NCBI GenBank assembly: GCA_020851735.1
Contig: JADZCD010000003.1
Span: forward strand, 1-64,000
Origin: Phycisphaeraceae bacterium
GTDB lineage: Bacteria; Planctomycetota; Phycisphaerae; Phycisphaerales; Phycisphaeraceae
Length of the DNA stretch: 64,000 nucleotides
Direction of reading: 5' to 3'
A program made the translations under genes and the position numbers. Of the stretch, positions 33,801-42,456 are shown one piece after another. The notes beneath the pieces are model-generated. The model was given only the letters and a program-made list of their open reading frames with translations. It did no database searches and was not told the DNA's origin. The stretch's first letter is position 1, and the number at the start of each line of letters is the position of its first letter.

Positions 33801-36800
33801 GTGTTCTCAAGCAGGGCCGCGGCCTTTGAGTTCCTGCCGGTTCCTCCCGCGGCGGCGGTCGAGCCCAAGGCGGCGGCGGCCATTGGCCTGCTTCTGACCG
33901 GGTGGTTCTTCGGGCCGACGATTGTCTGGTGGTTGGGTCGTCCAACGGTACGGCGGACGGGGAGAATCGTCGAGAGCCAGAGACGATTTCTGAGGAAGAC
34001 GGCGCGGCGAACGTGGGATTATTTCTTGCGCTTCGTCGGGCCGGAGCATCATGGGTTGCCCCCCGACAATTTCCAGGAAGAGCCGGCCATCGGCACGGCG
34101 GCGCGAACTTCGCCGACCAACATGGGCATGGCCCTCTTAAGTAACCTGGCGGCATGTGATTTCGGCTACGTGTCCGTGCGGACGCTCCTGGAGCGCACCA
34201 GGGAAGCGTTCCAGACGATGGAAGATCTGCCGCGGCACCGGGGGCATTTTCTGAATTGGTACGACACGCACACGTTGCAGCCGGCCCCGCCGCGCTATGT
34301 ATCCACCGCGGACAGCGGGAACCTGGCAGGCTCCTTGATCACGCTGCAGGCGGGCTTGGCGGAATTGGCGCGTCGGCCCATCCTGCCGGAAAAATGGCGG
34401 GAAGGATTGGAGGATGTCGCGGGGATTGTATTGGAGGAGTTGCAGCGGGCGATGGACGCCCATCCGCCTGAAGCTGACATACCCTTTCTGGAGCGTGCCC
34501 GGGGAATGGTGGTCGAGCAGATGGCGTTGTTGGCGGCTGCGGATGGAACCTTGTCGGGAACCTGCCGGGCCTTGTCCGTGTTGGCTGCGGGGGCCCTGCA
34601 GGTGGAACGTCTCCTGCAAGAGGGTGGCGAGCCGGCCTATTGGTGTTCCGCGCTGCGCGTCCAATGCGAGGATCTGCGGACGGATTTGGTTTTCCTGGCT
34701 CCTTGGCTGGAAAATTCAGGGACCGCCCAGTCTGTTGGGGGGCTTGAGGGACATGAGCGGCCATGGGGGGATAAGGTGCCATCCCTGAAAGATCTGGCGG
34801 GGCTGGTGGTTTTGCCGCAGACGGATTCGAGAGGGTTGGCGGAAGTTCAAGACGGTGCTGACCAACCCGGGAATGGCCCAGTTTGGCTAGCGCTGGGCGA
34901 TCCGCTGGCGTTGGCTGCGGAACGCGCGGTTGAGCGCATCGCGACCCTGGAGGATCTTGCGACCCGGTGCGGCGAACTGACCGAGATGGACCAGGGCTTC
35001 CTGTACGACCCCGCGCGTAAGCTCCTGTCGATCGGTTACAACGTGGACACGCATCAGCGTGATCCGGGACATTATGACCTGCTGGCCTCCGAGGCGCGGC
35101 TGTGCAGCTTTCTGGGCATCGCCCGTGCCCAATTGCCGATCGAACACTGGTTTCACCTGGGCCGCCAGCTCGCTCCGGGCGGCCGCGACGCCGTGCTCAT
35201 ATCGTGGAGCGGCTCGATGTTCGAGTACCTCATGCCGCTGTTGTTCATGCCCACGTATGAGGCGACGCTCCTGCAACAATCCTGCCGGGAGGCGGTTCGA
35301 CGTCAAGTCCGTTACGGACTTCGACAGGGCATGCCCTGGGGGATTTCCGAGTCCTGCTACTATCAAGTCGACGCGCAAAAAGCGTATCAATACCGAGCCT
35401 TCGGCGTGCCTGGGCTTGGCGTCAAACGTGGTCTGCAGGATGACCTGGTGGTGGCGCCTTATGCCACGCTGCTGGCCCTGATGATCGATCCGTGTGCCGC
35501 CTGCGCCAATCTGGAAGACATGGCGGCACGAGGTTTTCTGGGGCGTTATGGATTCTACGAAGCGGCGGATTACACTCCCAGCCGAGTCAGTCCCAGCCAG
35601 GAATTCGCGCTGGTCCGCAGCCACATGGCCCACCATAGTGGGATGAGCCTGTTGGCCCTGGCCTGCGTTCTGCTGGATCGCCCCATGCATCGCCGGTTCA
35701 TCAGCGACCCGCAGATGCGGGCTTCTCTGCTGTTACTGCAAGAGCGGATTCCCCTGGCCGAGACGCGGACCAGGCTTGACATGGCGCCGGAGGAGCCGGA
35801 CCTCAAGCGCGGGACGGAGTCCGCCCAGAAACTGCAGCGGTCCTTTACGTCGGCGGATTCCCCGGTGCCGGAGGTTCATCTGCTGTCCAACGGGCGCTAC
35901 CACGTCATGGTCACCGCGGCAGGGAGCGGATCCAGTCGCTGGGAGGACCTGGCCTTGACGCGGTGGCAAGAGGACGCCACGCGCGACCATTGGGGCACGT
36001 TCCTGTACATCCGGGATGTCGACAGCGGGGAGTTCTGGTCCATCACCGCCCAACCGACCGGCACCGAATTTGATCAGTACGAAGCAGTGTTTTCCCAAGG
36101 GGTCGCCGAGTTTCGTTCCCGGCGGAACAAGATCGACGTCCACATGTCCATGGCTGTCTCATCCGAAGACGACGTGGAACTGCGTCGAGTCGTGGTCACA
36201 AATCGCTCGGGCCACCGCCGCCATCTGGATATCACCACGTATGCGGAAGTCACCCTGCTGGACGGATTAAACGCGTGTGAGCAGCCGGCGTTCACCGGCC
36301 TGTTCGTGCAGACGCAGACCCTGCCCGCCAAGGCGGCGGTGCTTTGCACGCGGCGCACCCGATCACCGCAGGAGACCTGGCCGGTGTTTTTCCATGGCAT
36401 GAAAGTCCATGACGTGCCCGTGGCCGAGGAAGTGTCGTTCGAGACGGAGCGGACGCGGTTCCTGGGCCGCGGCCGCACGACCGCGAATCCGGCGGCGATG
36501 TCCGGCATGTTGTCGGGCACGTCCGGCGCGGTGTTGGATCCGGTCATGGCCATCCGCCGCACCCTCCACCTGGCGCCTGGCCAATCCGCCACCGTGGATG
36601 CCGTTTGGGGTGTCGCGCCAGCACAGGACTTGGCCCTGGCGCTTCTGGATCGATATTACGATCCTCCTTTGGCAAACCGGGTTTTCGATCTGGCGCGCGT
36701 GCACAGCCAAATCATGCTGCATCAATTGCAGACCACGGAGGTTCAAGCCCAGTTGTTCGCGCGCATGGCCTGCCTGCTGACCTATGCCAACCCACTTATG

Positions 36801-39737
36801 CGTGCCCGCGCCAGCCTGATTGCCCGCAACCGCAAAGGCCAGTCCGGTCTCTGGGCGTATGGAATTTCCGGCGATCTGCCCATCGTACTGTTACGGGTAT
36901 CCGACCCCTCGGGGCTGGACTTGGTGCGTCAGATGATTCAGGCCCATGCGTACTGGCGGCACAAGGGCCTGCGCGTTGACCTGGTCATTTTGTCCGAGGC
37001 CTATGCGGGTTACCGCCTTAGCCTTCTGGATGCCATCATCGGCCTGGTGAACGTCGGCCCGGAAACCAAGGTGCTCGATCAGCCTGCGGGGATCTTCGTA
37101 CGGAGCCTGGCCCAAGTGCCCGAGGACGATCGCCTGTTGTTTCAGGCCGTCAGCCGCATTGTGCTCAGTGATCGGGCCGGCACAGTCTCCGAAATGTTGG
37201 ACCGGCAGGTGCTCCCCGAGTTGGAGTCGCGTCCGCTCCGACCGACGCGAGAGCCCGAGCGACCGGCGCGGGAGACCGGCGGATTGCCGCGTCGCGAACT
37301 GATGTTTTTCAACGGATGGGGCGGATTTACGACCGATGGCCGCGAATACGTCGTGGTGCTGGAACCCGGGGTGATTACGCCCGCGCCATGGGTCAATGTC
37401 TTGGCCAACCCCCAGTTCGGTTCGGTCGTCAGCGAGTCCGGGGCAGCCTATACGTGGTACCAGAACGCCCATGAGTTTCGGCTGACGCCCTGGTACAACG
37501 ACGCGGTCAGCGACGTCAGCGGAGAATGTTTCTATCTTCGCGACGAAGAGAGCGGGGTCTTTTGGTCGCCGACGCCCGGGCCGGCCCGGGGCCGCAGCGC
37601 CTACGTTTCACGGCATGGACTGGGGTACACGGCTTTCGAGCACAGCGAAGAGGGCATCTTCAGCGAGACCATCATGTATGTGGCGCCGGAGGCTCCGCTG
37701 AAGTTCATCACCGTCAATATCCGCAACCTCAGCGGCCGCCACCGTCGGCTGAGCTTAACCGGCTATGTCGAATGGGTCTTAGGCGAAAGCCGCCAGCGCA
37801 ACGCCATGCATGTGGTGACCCGGATTGATCCCCAGACCGGAGCTGTGTTTGCGTCCAACGCCTACAGCATGGACTTCAGCGGCACCGTGGCGTTTTGGCA
37901 TTGCGGTCATCCCCAACAAACGATCACGAGTCGGCGAACCGAGTTTCTGGGGCGCAATGGCGCGCTGGCGGCGCCCGCGGCCATGGGGCGGACAAGGCTC
38001 TCCAACCGCGTCGGCGCGGGGGTGGATCCCTGTGCGGCGATCCGGGCCTATGTGGACATTCCGCCGGAGGAACAGGTGCAGGTCGTCTTCGTGCTCGGCG
38101 CTGCGGACAACGAGCACCAGGCCAGATCCTTGCTGGCACAGCATGGAAGCGTTGATGGAGCCCGACGCGTGCTGGAAGAAGTCTGGGAATCCTGGAAGCG
38201 CAATCTGGGCGGCGTGTACGTCCAGACGCCCGATGCGTCCGTCAACTTGCTGGTCAATCATTGGCTGTTGTATCAGACCTTGGCCTCACGCCTCTGGGGG
38301 CGCAGCGGTTTCTACCAGTCGGGTGGAGCCTACGGTTTCCGGGACCAGCTGCAGGATTCGTTAGCGCTTTTGTACGAATGTCCCTGGGTCACGCGTCAGC
38401 ATTTGATCTTGGCTTCCAGCCGCCAGTTCCAGAACGGAGATGTCCAGCATTGGTGGCATCCGCCGTCAGGGCGCGGCGTCCGCACGCGCATTTCGGACGA
38501 TTATCTGTGGCTGCCCTACGCGGTCTGCAGGTACGTCGCGGTCACGGGAGACACGGGCATCCTGGACGAATCGACCCCATTCCTGGAGGCGACGCCGCTG
38601 GAGCCGGGAGAGGAAAGCCGCTACGGTCAGCCGCGCGTTTCGGACCGTCGCGCCTCGCTCTGGGAACATTGCGTGCGCGCCCTGGACCGCGGCCTGCGGT
38701 ACGGGCCTCACGGACTGCCGCTGATGGGAGGCGGAGACTGGAACGACGGGATGAACCGGGTGGGCGGCCAAGGATCGGGCGAGAGTGTCTGGCTGGCGTT
38801 TTTCCTTTTCGACGTGCTGGGCTCCTTCGCCAAGCTGGCGCAGAGGCGGGGTGAGCAAGCCTACGCCGAGAAATGCCTTGCCGAAGCACGCGGTTTGGGT
38901 CAGAGAATCGATGCCAGCGCCTGGGATGGCCGCTGGTACTTGCGCGCGTTCTTCGACGATGGCCAGCCGCTGGGTTCAGCGCAGAACAGCCACTGCCAGA
39001 TTGATCTGCTGCCACAGGCCTGGGCGGTCCTCAGCGGGGCCACCGATCCCCATCGATCGCAGCAGGCCCTGGAAGCTTCGCTGGCGCGGCTGGTCGATCC
39101 TCAAACGGCGCTGATTCGCTTGTTCGAGCCGCCGTTCGACGGCACCGCGATGGACCCCGGCTATGTCCGGGGCTATGTCCCCGGCGTGCGCGAGAATGGC
39201 GGGCAATACACCCATGCCGCGATCTGGGCTGTCATGGCTGTGGCCAGGCTTGGTAAAGCCCAGGAAGCGTGGCGGCTGTTCTCGATGCTTAATCCGATTC
39301 GACATGCCGACGTGCACGAACGAGCCTCCAAATACAAGGTCGAGCCGTACGTGGTGGCGGCGGACGTCTACAGCGCCAAGGGACATGAGGGTCAGGGAGG
39401 CTGGACCTGGTACACCGGGTCGGCCGGCTGGATGTATCGGCTTCTCGTCGAGGACCTGCTGGGGTTGCGGCTGGAGGTCGATACGTTGACCTTTACGCCG
39501 CTTTTGCCGGCGGAATGGAACGAGTACACCCTGCACTATCGCTACCGCAATACGTTCTACCACATTCAGGTAGTCAAGCAGAGCCAAGGGGCGACAGAAG
39601 TCCAGCGCGTGGTCCTCGACAACGTTGAGCAACAGGACCGAAGCATTCACTTAGTCGATGATGGCAGCGAGCACAGCGCGGTTGTGGAGATGGGCGACTT
39701 GCCGGAACGAGTCCGCCCGGCGGCTGGAATGGCATAG
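30867..39737 (+). CDS. Cyclic beta-1,2-glucan synthase (NdvB/Cgs type)
   Basis: A 2,956-residue membrane protein with the full architecture of cyclic glucan synthases. Residues 1-400: N-terminal helical region. About 415-475, 830-880 and 955-1030: membrane segments. In between, the GT84 glycosyltransferase with LDADTQLPPQAAW (near 640), QGQFVGKAIYDIKAFDAAV and RRRRWARGDWQIARW (near 786). From about 1,050: the glycoamylase-like region, then two beta-sandwich and a GH94-like phosphorylase part with GGGDWNDGMNRVG (near 2,624) bearing the catalytic-type Asp. It makes periplasmic or capsular beta-glucans, known in Brucella and rhizobia for osmoadaptation and host interaction. The start is TTG; GAAAAGAG precedes it. 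It is the largest island gene. Confidence 0.9.
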   Translation: MSSTTWHRLYELGQRIGLLRAIATPRLDRINDVEPPLREGLFSSTQLERHARSLASDLKLSGRPGPEMLLRRLAENQTIIRRSYEEVAEAIRRGHPQSPAARWLVENYTFIEEQIDQIRLMFPPGYSRQLPRLNSGTLKGLPRIYQLAIELVSHTDGSVDAENISHFIGSYQTVHPLKLGELWAVPIMVSLALVENLRRVARRIAWRRRHRELAVDWSRRFVQAVQLDPKSLITILADFVRSEPVMSAPFLVELTSCLQGTHPAMGLVTNWVEQELAEHGQTLEQIQQAESHDQAATHASISHSIISLRQLSRIDWRDLVESLSAAEAILRQDPAGVHVQMDFRSRDLCRRQIEDLSRRSDREEEDVAAEALRLAALRARCPEADPREGTVGYFLIGDGRAQLEKEIDYRPFLRQRVGRYLLHRALAAYLLAVMLLTAVFAAAMMGAVEPGPSRWWLAVTSLAVILVASRSAVALVNWRASLWVPPRALPRLDFVKGIPEAHRTAVIVPAMLSSAATVDKLLDHLELRYLSNRSPNLLMVLLTDLPDALEEQMPEDQQLLTRALERIGVLNTQYAAAGQTSFYLLHRPRRWNSCQRRWMGHERKRGKIEHFNRLVLTGATEPFAVIEGDIAQLRSVRYAIVLDADTQLPPQAAWKLAGAMAHPLNRPHVDLKSQCVTRGYGILQPRLAISLPQSQRSRFASLYAGDVGLDPYSREVSNVYQDLFGQGQFVGKAIYDIKAFDAAVGGRFPDNRILSHDLIEGCHARCGFLGDVELLEDHPEHYLADASRRRRWARGDWQIARWLLPRVPGPDKTRRRNPLGVLARWMILDNLRRTLVPAAMLAALLLGWLGVPQAAWLWTVMLVSVFLLPDVLRSTRVMTVKPRYLSWSTHLRYTVGKELRGWAISLLDILLIPFHAFIHLMDIVRTLVRLHLSHRHLLEWQTASDASHSLRAGLLGTYAAMWPAPLVAILVAAWIVLAVFSSRAAAFEFLPVPPAAAVEPKAAAAIGLLLTGWFFGPTIVWWLGRPTVRRTGRIVESQRRFLRKTARRTWDYFLRFVGPEHHGLPPDNFQEEPAIGTAARTSPTNMGMALLSNLAACDFGYVSVRTLLERTREAFQTMEDLPRHRGHFLNWYDTHTLQPAPPRYVSTADSGNLAGSLITLQAGLAELARRPILPEKWREGLEDVAGIVLEELQRAMDAHPPEADIPFLERARGMVVEQMALLAAADGTLSGTCRALSVLAAGALQVERLLQEGGEPAYWCSALRVQCEDLRTDLVFLAPWLENSGTAQSVGGLEGHERPWGDKVPSLKDLAGLVVLPQTDSRGLAEVQDGADQPGNGPVWLALGDPLALAAERAVERIATLEDLATRCGELTEMDQGFLYDPARKLLSIGYNVDTHQRDPGHYDLLASEARLCSFLGIARAQLPIEHWFHLGRQLAPGGRDAVLISWSGSMFEYLMPLLFMPTYEATLLQQSCREAVRRQVRYGLRQGMPWGISESCYYQVDAQKAYQYRAFGVPGLGVKRGLQDDLVVAPYATLLALMIDPCAACANLEDMAARGFLGRYGFYEAADYTPSRVSPSQEFALVRSHMAHHSGMSLLALACVLLDRPMHRRFISDPQMRASLLLLQERIPLAETRTRLDMAPEEPDLKRGTESAQKLQRSFTSADSPVPEVHLLSNGRYHVMVTAAGSGSSRWEDLALTRWQEDATRDHWGTFLYIRDVDSGEFWSITAQPTGTEFDQYEAVFSQGVAEFRSRRNKIDVHMSMAVSSEDDVELRRVVVTNRSGHRRHLDITTYAEVTLLDGLNACEQPAFTGLFVQTQTLPAKAAVLCTRRTRSPQETWPVFFHGMKVHDVPVAEEVSFETERTRFLGRGRTTANPAAMSGMLSGTSGAVLDPVMAIRRTLHLAPGQSATVDAVWGVAPAQDLALALLDRYYDPPLANRVFDLARVHSQIMLHQLQTTEVQAQLFARMACLLTYANPLMRARASLIARNRKGQSGLWAYGISGDLPIVLLRVSDPSGLDLVRQMIQAHAYWRHKGLRVDLVILSEAYAGYRLSLLDAIIGLVNVGPETKVLDQPAGIFVRSLAQVPEDDRLLFQAVSRIVLSDRAGTVSEMLDRQVLPELESRPLRPTREPERPARETGGLPRRELMFFNGWGGFTTDGREYVVVLEPGVITPAPWVNVLANPQFGSVVSESGAAYTWYQNAHEFRLTPWYNDAVSDVSGECFYLRDEESGVFWSPTPGPARGRSAYVSRHGLGYTAFEHSEEGIFSETIMYVAPEAPLKFITVNIRNLSGRHRRLSLTGYVEWVLGESRQRNAMHVVTRIDPQTGAVFASNAYSMDFSGTVAFWHCGHPQQTITSRRTEFLGRNGALAAPAAMGRTRLSNRVGAGVDPCAAIRAYVDIPPEEQVQVVFVLGAADNEHQARSLLAQHGSVDGARRVLEEVWESWKRNLGGVYVQTPDASVNLLVNHWLLYQTLASRLWGRSGFYQSGGAYGFRDQLQDSLALLYECPWVTRQHLILASSRQFQNGDVQHWWHPPSGRGVRTRISDDYLWLPYAVCRYVAVTGDTGILDESTPFLEATPLEPGEESRYGQPRVSDRRASLWEHCVRALDRGLRYGPHGLPLMGGGDWNDGMNRVGGQGSGESVWLAFFLFDVLGSFAKLAQRRGEQAYAEKCLAEARGLGQRIDASAWDGRWYLRAFFDDGQPLGSAQNSHCQIDLLPQAWAVLSGATDPHRSQQALEASLARLVDPQTALIRLFEPPFDGTAMDPGYVRGYVPGVRENGGQYTHAAIWAVMAVARLGKAQEAWRLFSMLNPIRHADVHERASKYKVEPYVVAADVYSAKGHEGQGGWTWYTGSAGWMYRLLVEDLLGLRLEVDTLTFTPLLPAEWNEYTLHYRYRNTFYHIQVVKQSQGATEVQRVVLDNVEQQDRSIHLVDDGSEHSAVVEMGDLPERVRPAAGMA

Positions 39738-39852
39738 CGTGGCGGAGCCTTAGCGCTTTTTTTGGGCGCTGGATTCACACGCTCAAACGCAAAAGGTGGA
39801 ATTAAGGGCCGAGCCTAAGATGCTTGGCAAACGCTGACTTCTAAAGGCGCAA
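39738..39852. other. Right edge of island, no integrase
   Basis: An AGCGC-T7-GGGCGCT hairpin whose T-run is in the loop follows the synthase; it is not a canonical terminator. No integrase or excisionase gene fits between here and the tRNA. Confidence 0.5.
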
Positions 39853-39891
39853 AGCGGGTGAAGGGATTCGAACCCTCGACATTCAGCTTGG
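39848..39891 (-). repeat. att-like repeat within intact tRNA-Gly
   Basis: The 44-bp partner of 24100-24143, lying over the 3' half of the intact tRNA-Gly plus five bases downstream. One base differs, in the acceptor stem. Confidence 0.85.
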
Positions 39892-39925
39892 GAAGCTGAC
39901 ACTCTACCAACTGAGTTACACCCGC
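39853..39925 (-). tRNA. tRNA-Gly (CCC)
   Basis: A full cloverleaf on the minus strand: acceptor GCGGGTG/CACCCGC, D-arm ACTC/GAGT, anticodon stem TCAGC/GCTGA with loop TTCCCAA (anticodon CCC), T-arm GAGGG/CCCTT with one G-U. Discriminator T; CCA not encoded. It is the likely integration target of the adjacent island. Confidence 0.95.
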
Positions 39926-40054
39926 AAGCCGATTCATCCACCAACAACTTGATTATAACCCCGCGCGGCTGGCAGACAACGAACCCTTTATTCTGGGCGG
40001 GTATGCCTTCCTAGCGAGGGCGTGGCCTGCCTGCTTGCTGCGGGCCGTGGCAAG

Positions 40055-41854
40055 CTATTTTTCCTGGTTTTGTCGCCCATTTCCCGCAGCGCTGTACCAG
40101 GCCAGCACCGAGCCGGGCGGGCGGGTCGGCAGGCGGGCGATCAGGGTCAGGCGATCGGCCATGGGTTCCGCGCAGGCTTGCCATTCCCGGTCGGTCAGAA
40201 TGACCCATTGGTCCGCACCTAAGTCACGCGGTTCAACTAAGTCAAAGCCCAGCGCCCGCGGTTGGGCGTGGGCGTAGAAGAACAGCTCCGGTTGATCGCG
40301 CAACATGATGCCGGCGCTGACCGTCGTGCCCTCGCCGACGGCTTGCCGCAGGACCGCGCCCGCCGCGTAAGCGGATCGTCTGGCCTTGCCCTGATTCCAT
40401 TGCAGGCCAAACAACATGGCCGTTAACACCAGCATCAGACTGAATCCCCCGAGCGCGGGCGGCAACGTCGTGTCCGGAGTTGGTTGTCTGTGCCGTGCGG
40501 GGATCCGCTGGAATGTCCAGATACCCGCCAGGCTGACCCCACCAGTCATGGCTGCCATGGCCCAGGGATGGGGGCTTTCTTTCCAGGTTAGTGCCGTCAG
40601 AACGACCGCCCCGATACCCAGAGCCACGATGGTGACAGCGGAGACCCATCGAAGGATGGAGGGCCAGTATTTCGGCAACAGACCGTCTCTCCAGAGCGCC
40701 GCGGCCAAGCCCGCCAACGGACAGAGCAAAGGCAAGGCGACGTAGCTGTAGCGCGGGTTGGTCATGCCCGCCAGGATGCCGATGACCATCGCGCCGCCTA
40801 AGGCGCCCAACAAGGAGCCGGCGATCTGCTTCTGATCTTCGGCAAGCCTTCGCCACACCCCTGGCCAGGGGAAGATCAGGATCGGCACAGCCAGCGACAC
40901 GGGGAGGGCATACGCGAACAAGACCGCGGGCAAAGTCAGCGCCTGCAAGAATTGCCGCCCATTTCCGACGATCAGGCGCTGCAAGGCTTCGCTTAGCCCG
41001 CCGAATTGCCCGCTGCTCTGGGTGTGTTGCGGCAGGCGGGTGATGGCCAGGAGCCAGAGGCATAGCAGCGATATCCCAAGGCCCAGCATGGCCCATGGCC
41101 AAGGTTGGCGCAACCCGCGGGTGGAACGCAGAACCAAGGCGGGCCCGAATATCGCGCCCAGAAGCACAGGCAGACACGCATGACCTTTGAGCAACATGGC
41201 GGCGCTGCTGAAGAGGATTCCCGCCAAGCCCCATGCCCAGCGCTTGGAGCTTGAGCGCCAACTTACCTCGAGCAGGCAGCACGCGGCTGCCACGGCGGCG
41301 AAGGTGTGCATGGAATCAATGTCCGCGCTGCGGTTCTGGGACCAGAGGGCGAATAAGCCCAGGTACGCAAGCCCAGCGACCGCCCCCGGAATCGCCCCGG
41401 GAACACCCCCCGGAACACCCCCCGGAATCATTCCCGCCCCGGCGATCGATCCAAACCAGCGCTGACTCATGGCTGCCAGCAGAGCGCCCAAGCTCGCGGC
41501 GGCTAGAACGGAGGGCAGCCGCCAGACCAGCTCATTGCCTTGTCCAAGCGTTTTTTCGGTCAGGGCCAGGATCCAATAGTGCAACGGCGGCTTGCGCTGA
41601 TAGGAGCCATAGAGCTGGGGATACAGCCAGTCCGCCCACGTTTGATTTTGTCCGCCAGTGGCCAATTGATGGGCGGTGATCGCTCGATGTCCTTCGGTGC
41701 CCCAGAGCGGGGCGCGCCCCAGATCCCAACCACAACCGATCAGGACGGCCAGGAATACGACGACGGGCGTCCAACCGCCGCGTGCTTTGACAGCGGAGGA
41801 GAATGGCGAAGTTTCCAGGCGGCAATTGATTGGGCTCTGCTCCGGCTGCGGCAT
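40055..41854 (-). CDS. GT39/ArnT-like membrane glycosyltransferase
   Basis: A 599-residue polytopic membrane protein (about 12 helices). The first loop has APLWGTEGHRAI, the place of the catalytic acidic residue in GT39/GT83 enzymes, and KPPLHYWIL is the family's second motif. It would use a lipid-linked sugar on the outer face of the membrane; acceptor unknown. The C-terminal 100 residues form a soluble periplasmic domain. Near residue 150 a Gly/Pro run (GMIPGGVPGGVPGAIPG) is coded by repeated ACACCCCCCGGA words, another repeat-derived insert. The ATG is chosen because hydrophobic sequence starts soon after; the frame runs on upstream. No good ribosome site. Confidence 0.78.
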   Translation of the reverse strand: MPQPEQSPINCRLETSPFSSAVKARGGWTPVVVFLAVLIGCGWDLGRAPLWGTEGHRAITAHQLATGGQNQTWADWLYPQLYGSYQRKPPLHYWILALTEKTLGQGNELVWRLPSVLAAASLGALLAAMSQRWFGSIAGAGMIPGGVPGGVPGAIPGAVAGLAYLGLFALWSQNRSADIDSMHTFAAVAAACCLLEVSWRSSSKRWAWGLAGILFSSAAMLLKGHACLPVLLGAIFGPALVLRSTRGLRQPWPWAMLGLGISLLCLWLLAITRLPQHTQSSGQFGGLSEALQRLIVGNGRQFLQALTLPAVLFAYALPVSLAVPILIFPWPGVWRRLAEDQKQIAGSLLGALGGAMVIGILAGMTNPRYSYVALPLLCPLAGLAAALWRDGLLPKYWPSILRWVSAVTIVALGIGAVVLTALTWKESPHPWAMAAMTGGVSLAGIWTFQRIPARHRQPTPDTTLPPALGGFSLMLVLTAMLFGLQWNQGKARRSAYAAGAVLRQAVGEGTTVSAGIMLRDQPELFFYAHAQPRALGFDLVEPRDLGADQWVILTDREWQACAEPMADRLTLIARLPTRPPGSVLAWYSAAGNGRQNQEK

Positions 41855-41930
41855 GGAAAAAGAGTGACACGATTTGCCCCCTAGAGCAAACGGTGTCCAA
41901 ACCTCCTCTTCCCTGACCCCGACCCCCACC

Positions 41931-42359
41931 TCACACCCAGACGGTGACGAAAATGGCGGGTTCGGCGGATTTTTCCTGCAGCAGGCCCACGGAACTGCTG
42001 GCGAATTTGACCTCGTATTCCGGGTGGGAATCGAGCCATTCGTTGATCTGCCGGTCCATGTATTCGATGGCGTCCGGGCGCAGCTTGGAGAAGAAAGTCC
42101 GCATGTGCATGGCCCCCCGGCCGGTGACCTGCGGCTGACGCTTCCAGTTTTCGTCCGCGTGCTTATGGGCGGCACCGAAATGCTTGATCTGCGGGCGGTC
42201 GCCTTCCTTGGTGGGCACGGCGGCTAATTCCAGGGGCTCGGCATGGTCGGTGGGTTTCTTCTGCGGCGGCGGGGATTCGAGTTGATCGATCGGAATGGCC
42301 TTGGCCAATAGGGCTTTATCATCCACGGGCCCGGAACCTGGCGGCCTCTTGGTATTCAT
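41931..42359 (-). CDS. Conserved hypothetical protein (142 residues)
   Basis: A 142-residue soluble protein: a disordered N-terminal half (PPGSGPVDDKALLAKAIPID, Pro/Lys-rich) and an ordered second half with MRTFFSKLRPDAIEYMDRQI, NEWLDSHPEYEVKF and a closing FVTVWV strand. The last part looks like a small alpha/beta unit. No family is recognised. GGAGG stands six bases before the ATG. It runs in the same direction as the glycosyltransferase, 76 bp upstream of it. Confidence 0.65.
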   Translation of the reverse strand: MNTKRPPGSGPVDDKALLAKAIPIDQLESPPPQKKPTDHAEPLELAAVPTKEGDRPQIKHFGAAHKHADENWKRQPQVTGRGAMHMRTFFSKLRPDAIEYMDRQINEWLDSHPEYEVKFASSSVGLLQEKSAEPAIFVTVWV

Positions 42360-42456
42360 CGAAAACCTCCACGACGTGACAATCAGGGAAATGGGTACAG
42401 CGCAAATCAGCCCGCCATTGTAACCAATTTCCACCTGGTTCGGCAGAGGGAAAAAA

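Larger units (their letters stand above)
24100..39891. mobile_element. Putative tRNA-Gly integrated genomic island
   Basis: About 15.7 kb between direct repeats of the tRNA-Gly 3' part. Geometry fits: the intact tRNA (minus strand, 3' end pointing left) is at the right end and the displaced 3' piece at the left end. Cargo: entericidin-like, YSC84, DUF3309, CsrA, DUF2934, LEA-like and DUF2294 proteins, TspO and an NdvB-type synthase. No integrase is seen, so it may be decayed or moved by helpers. The heptamer arrays and TTCCGGGGG words of the flanks were not seen inside. Confidence 0.65.

Noticed and set aside
24600-39740. Integrase or transposase within the island
   Set aside because: I looked for tyrosine or serine recombinase and DDE patterns on both strands and found none.
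39747-39775. Intrinsic terminator after the glucan synthase
   Set aside because: The hairpin has its T-run in the loop and none after the stem, so it is not a standard terminator.
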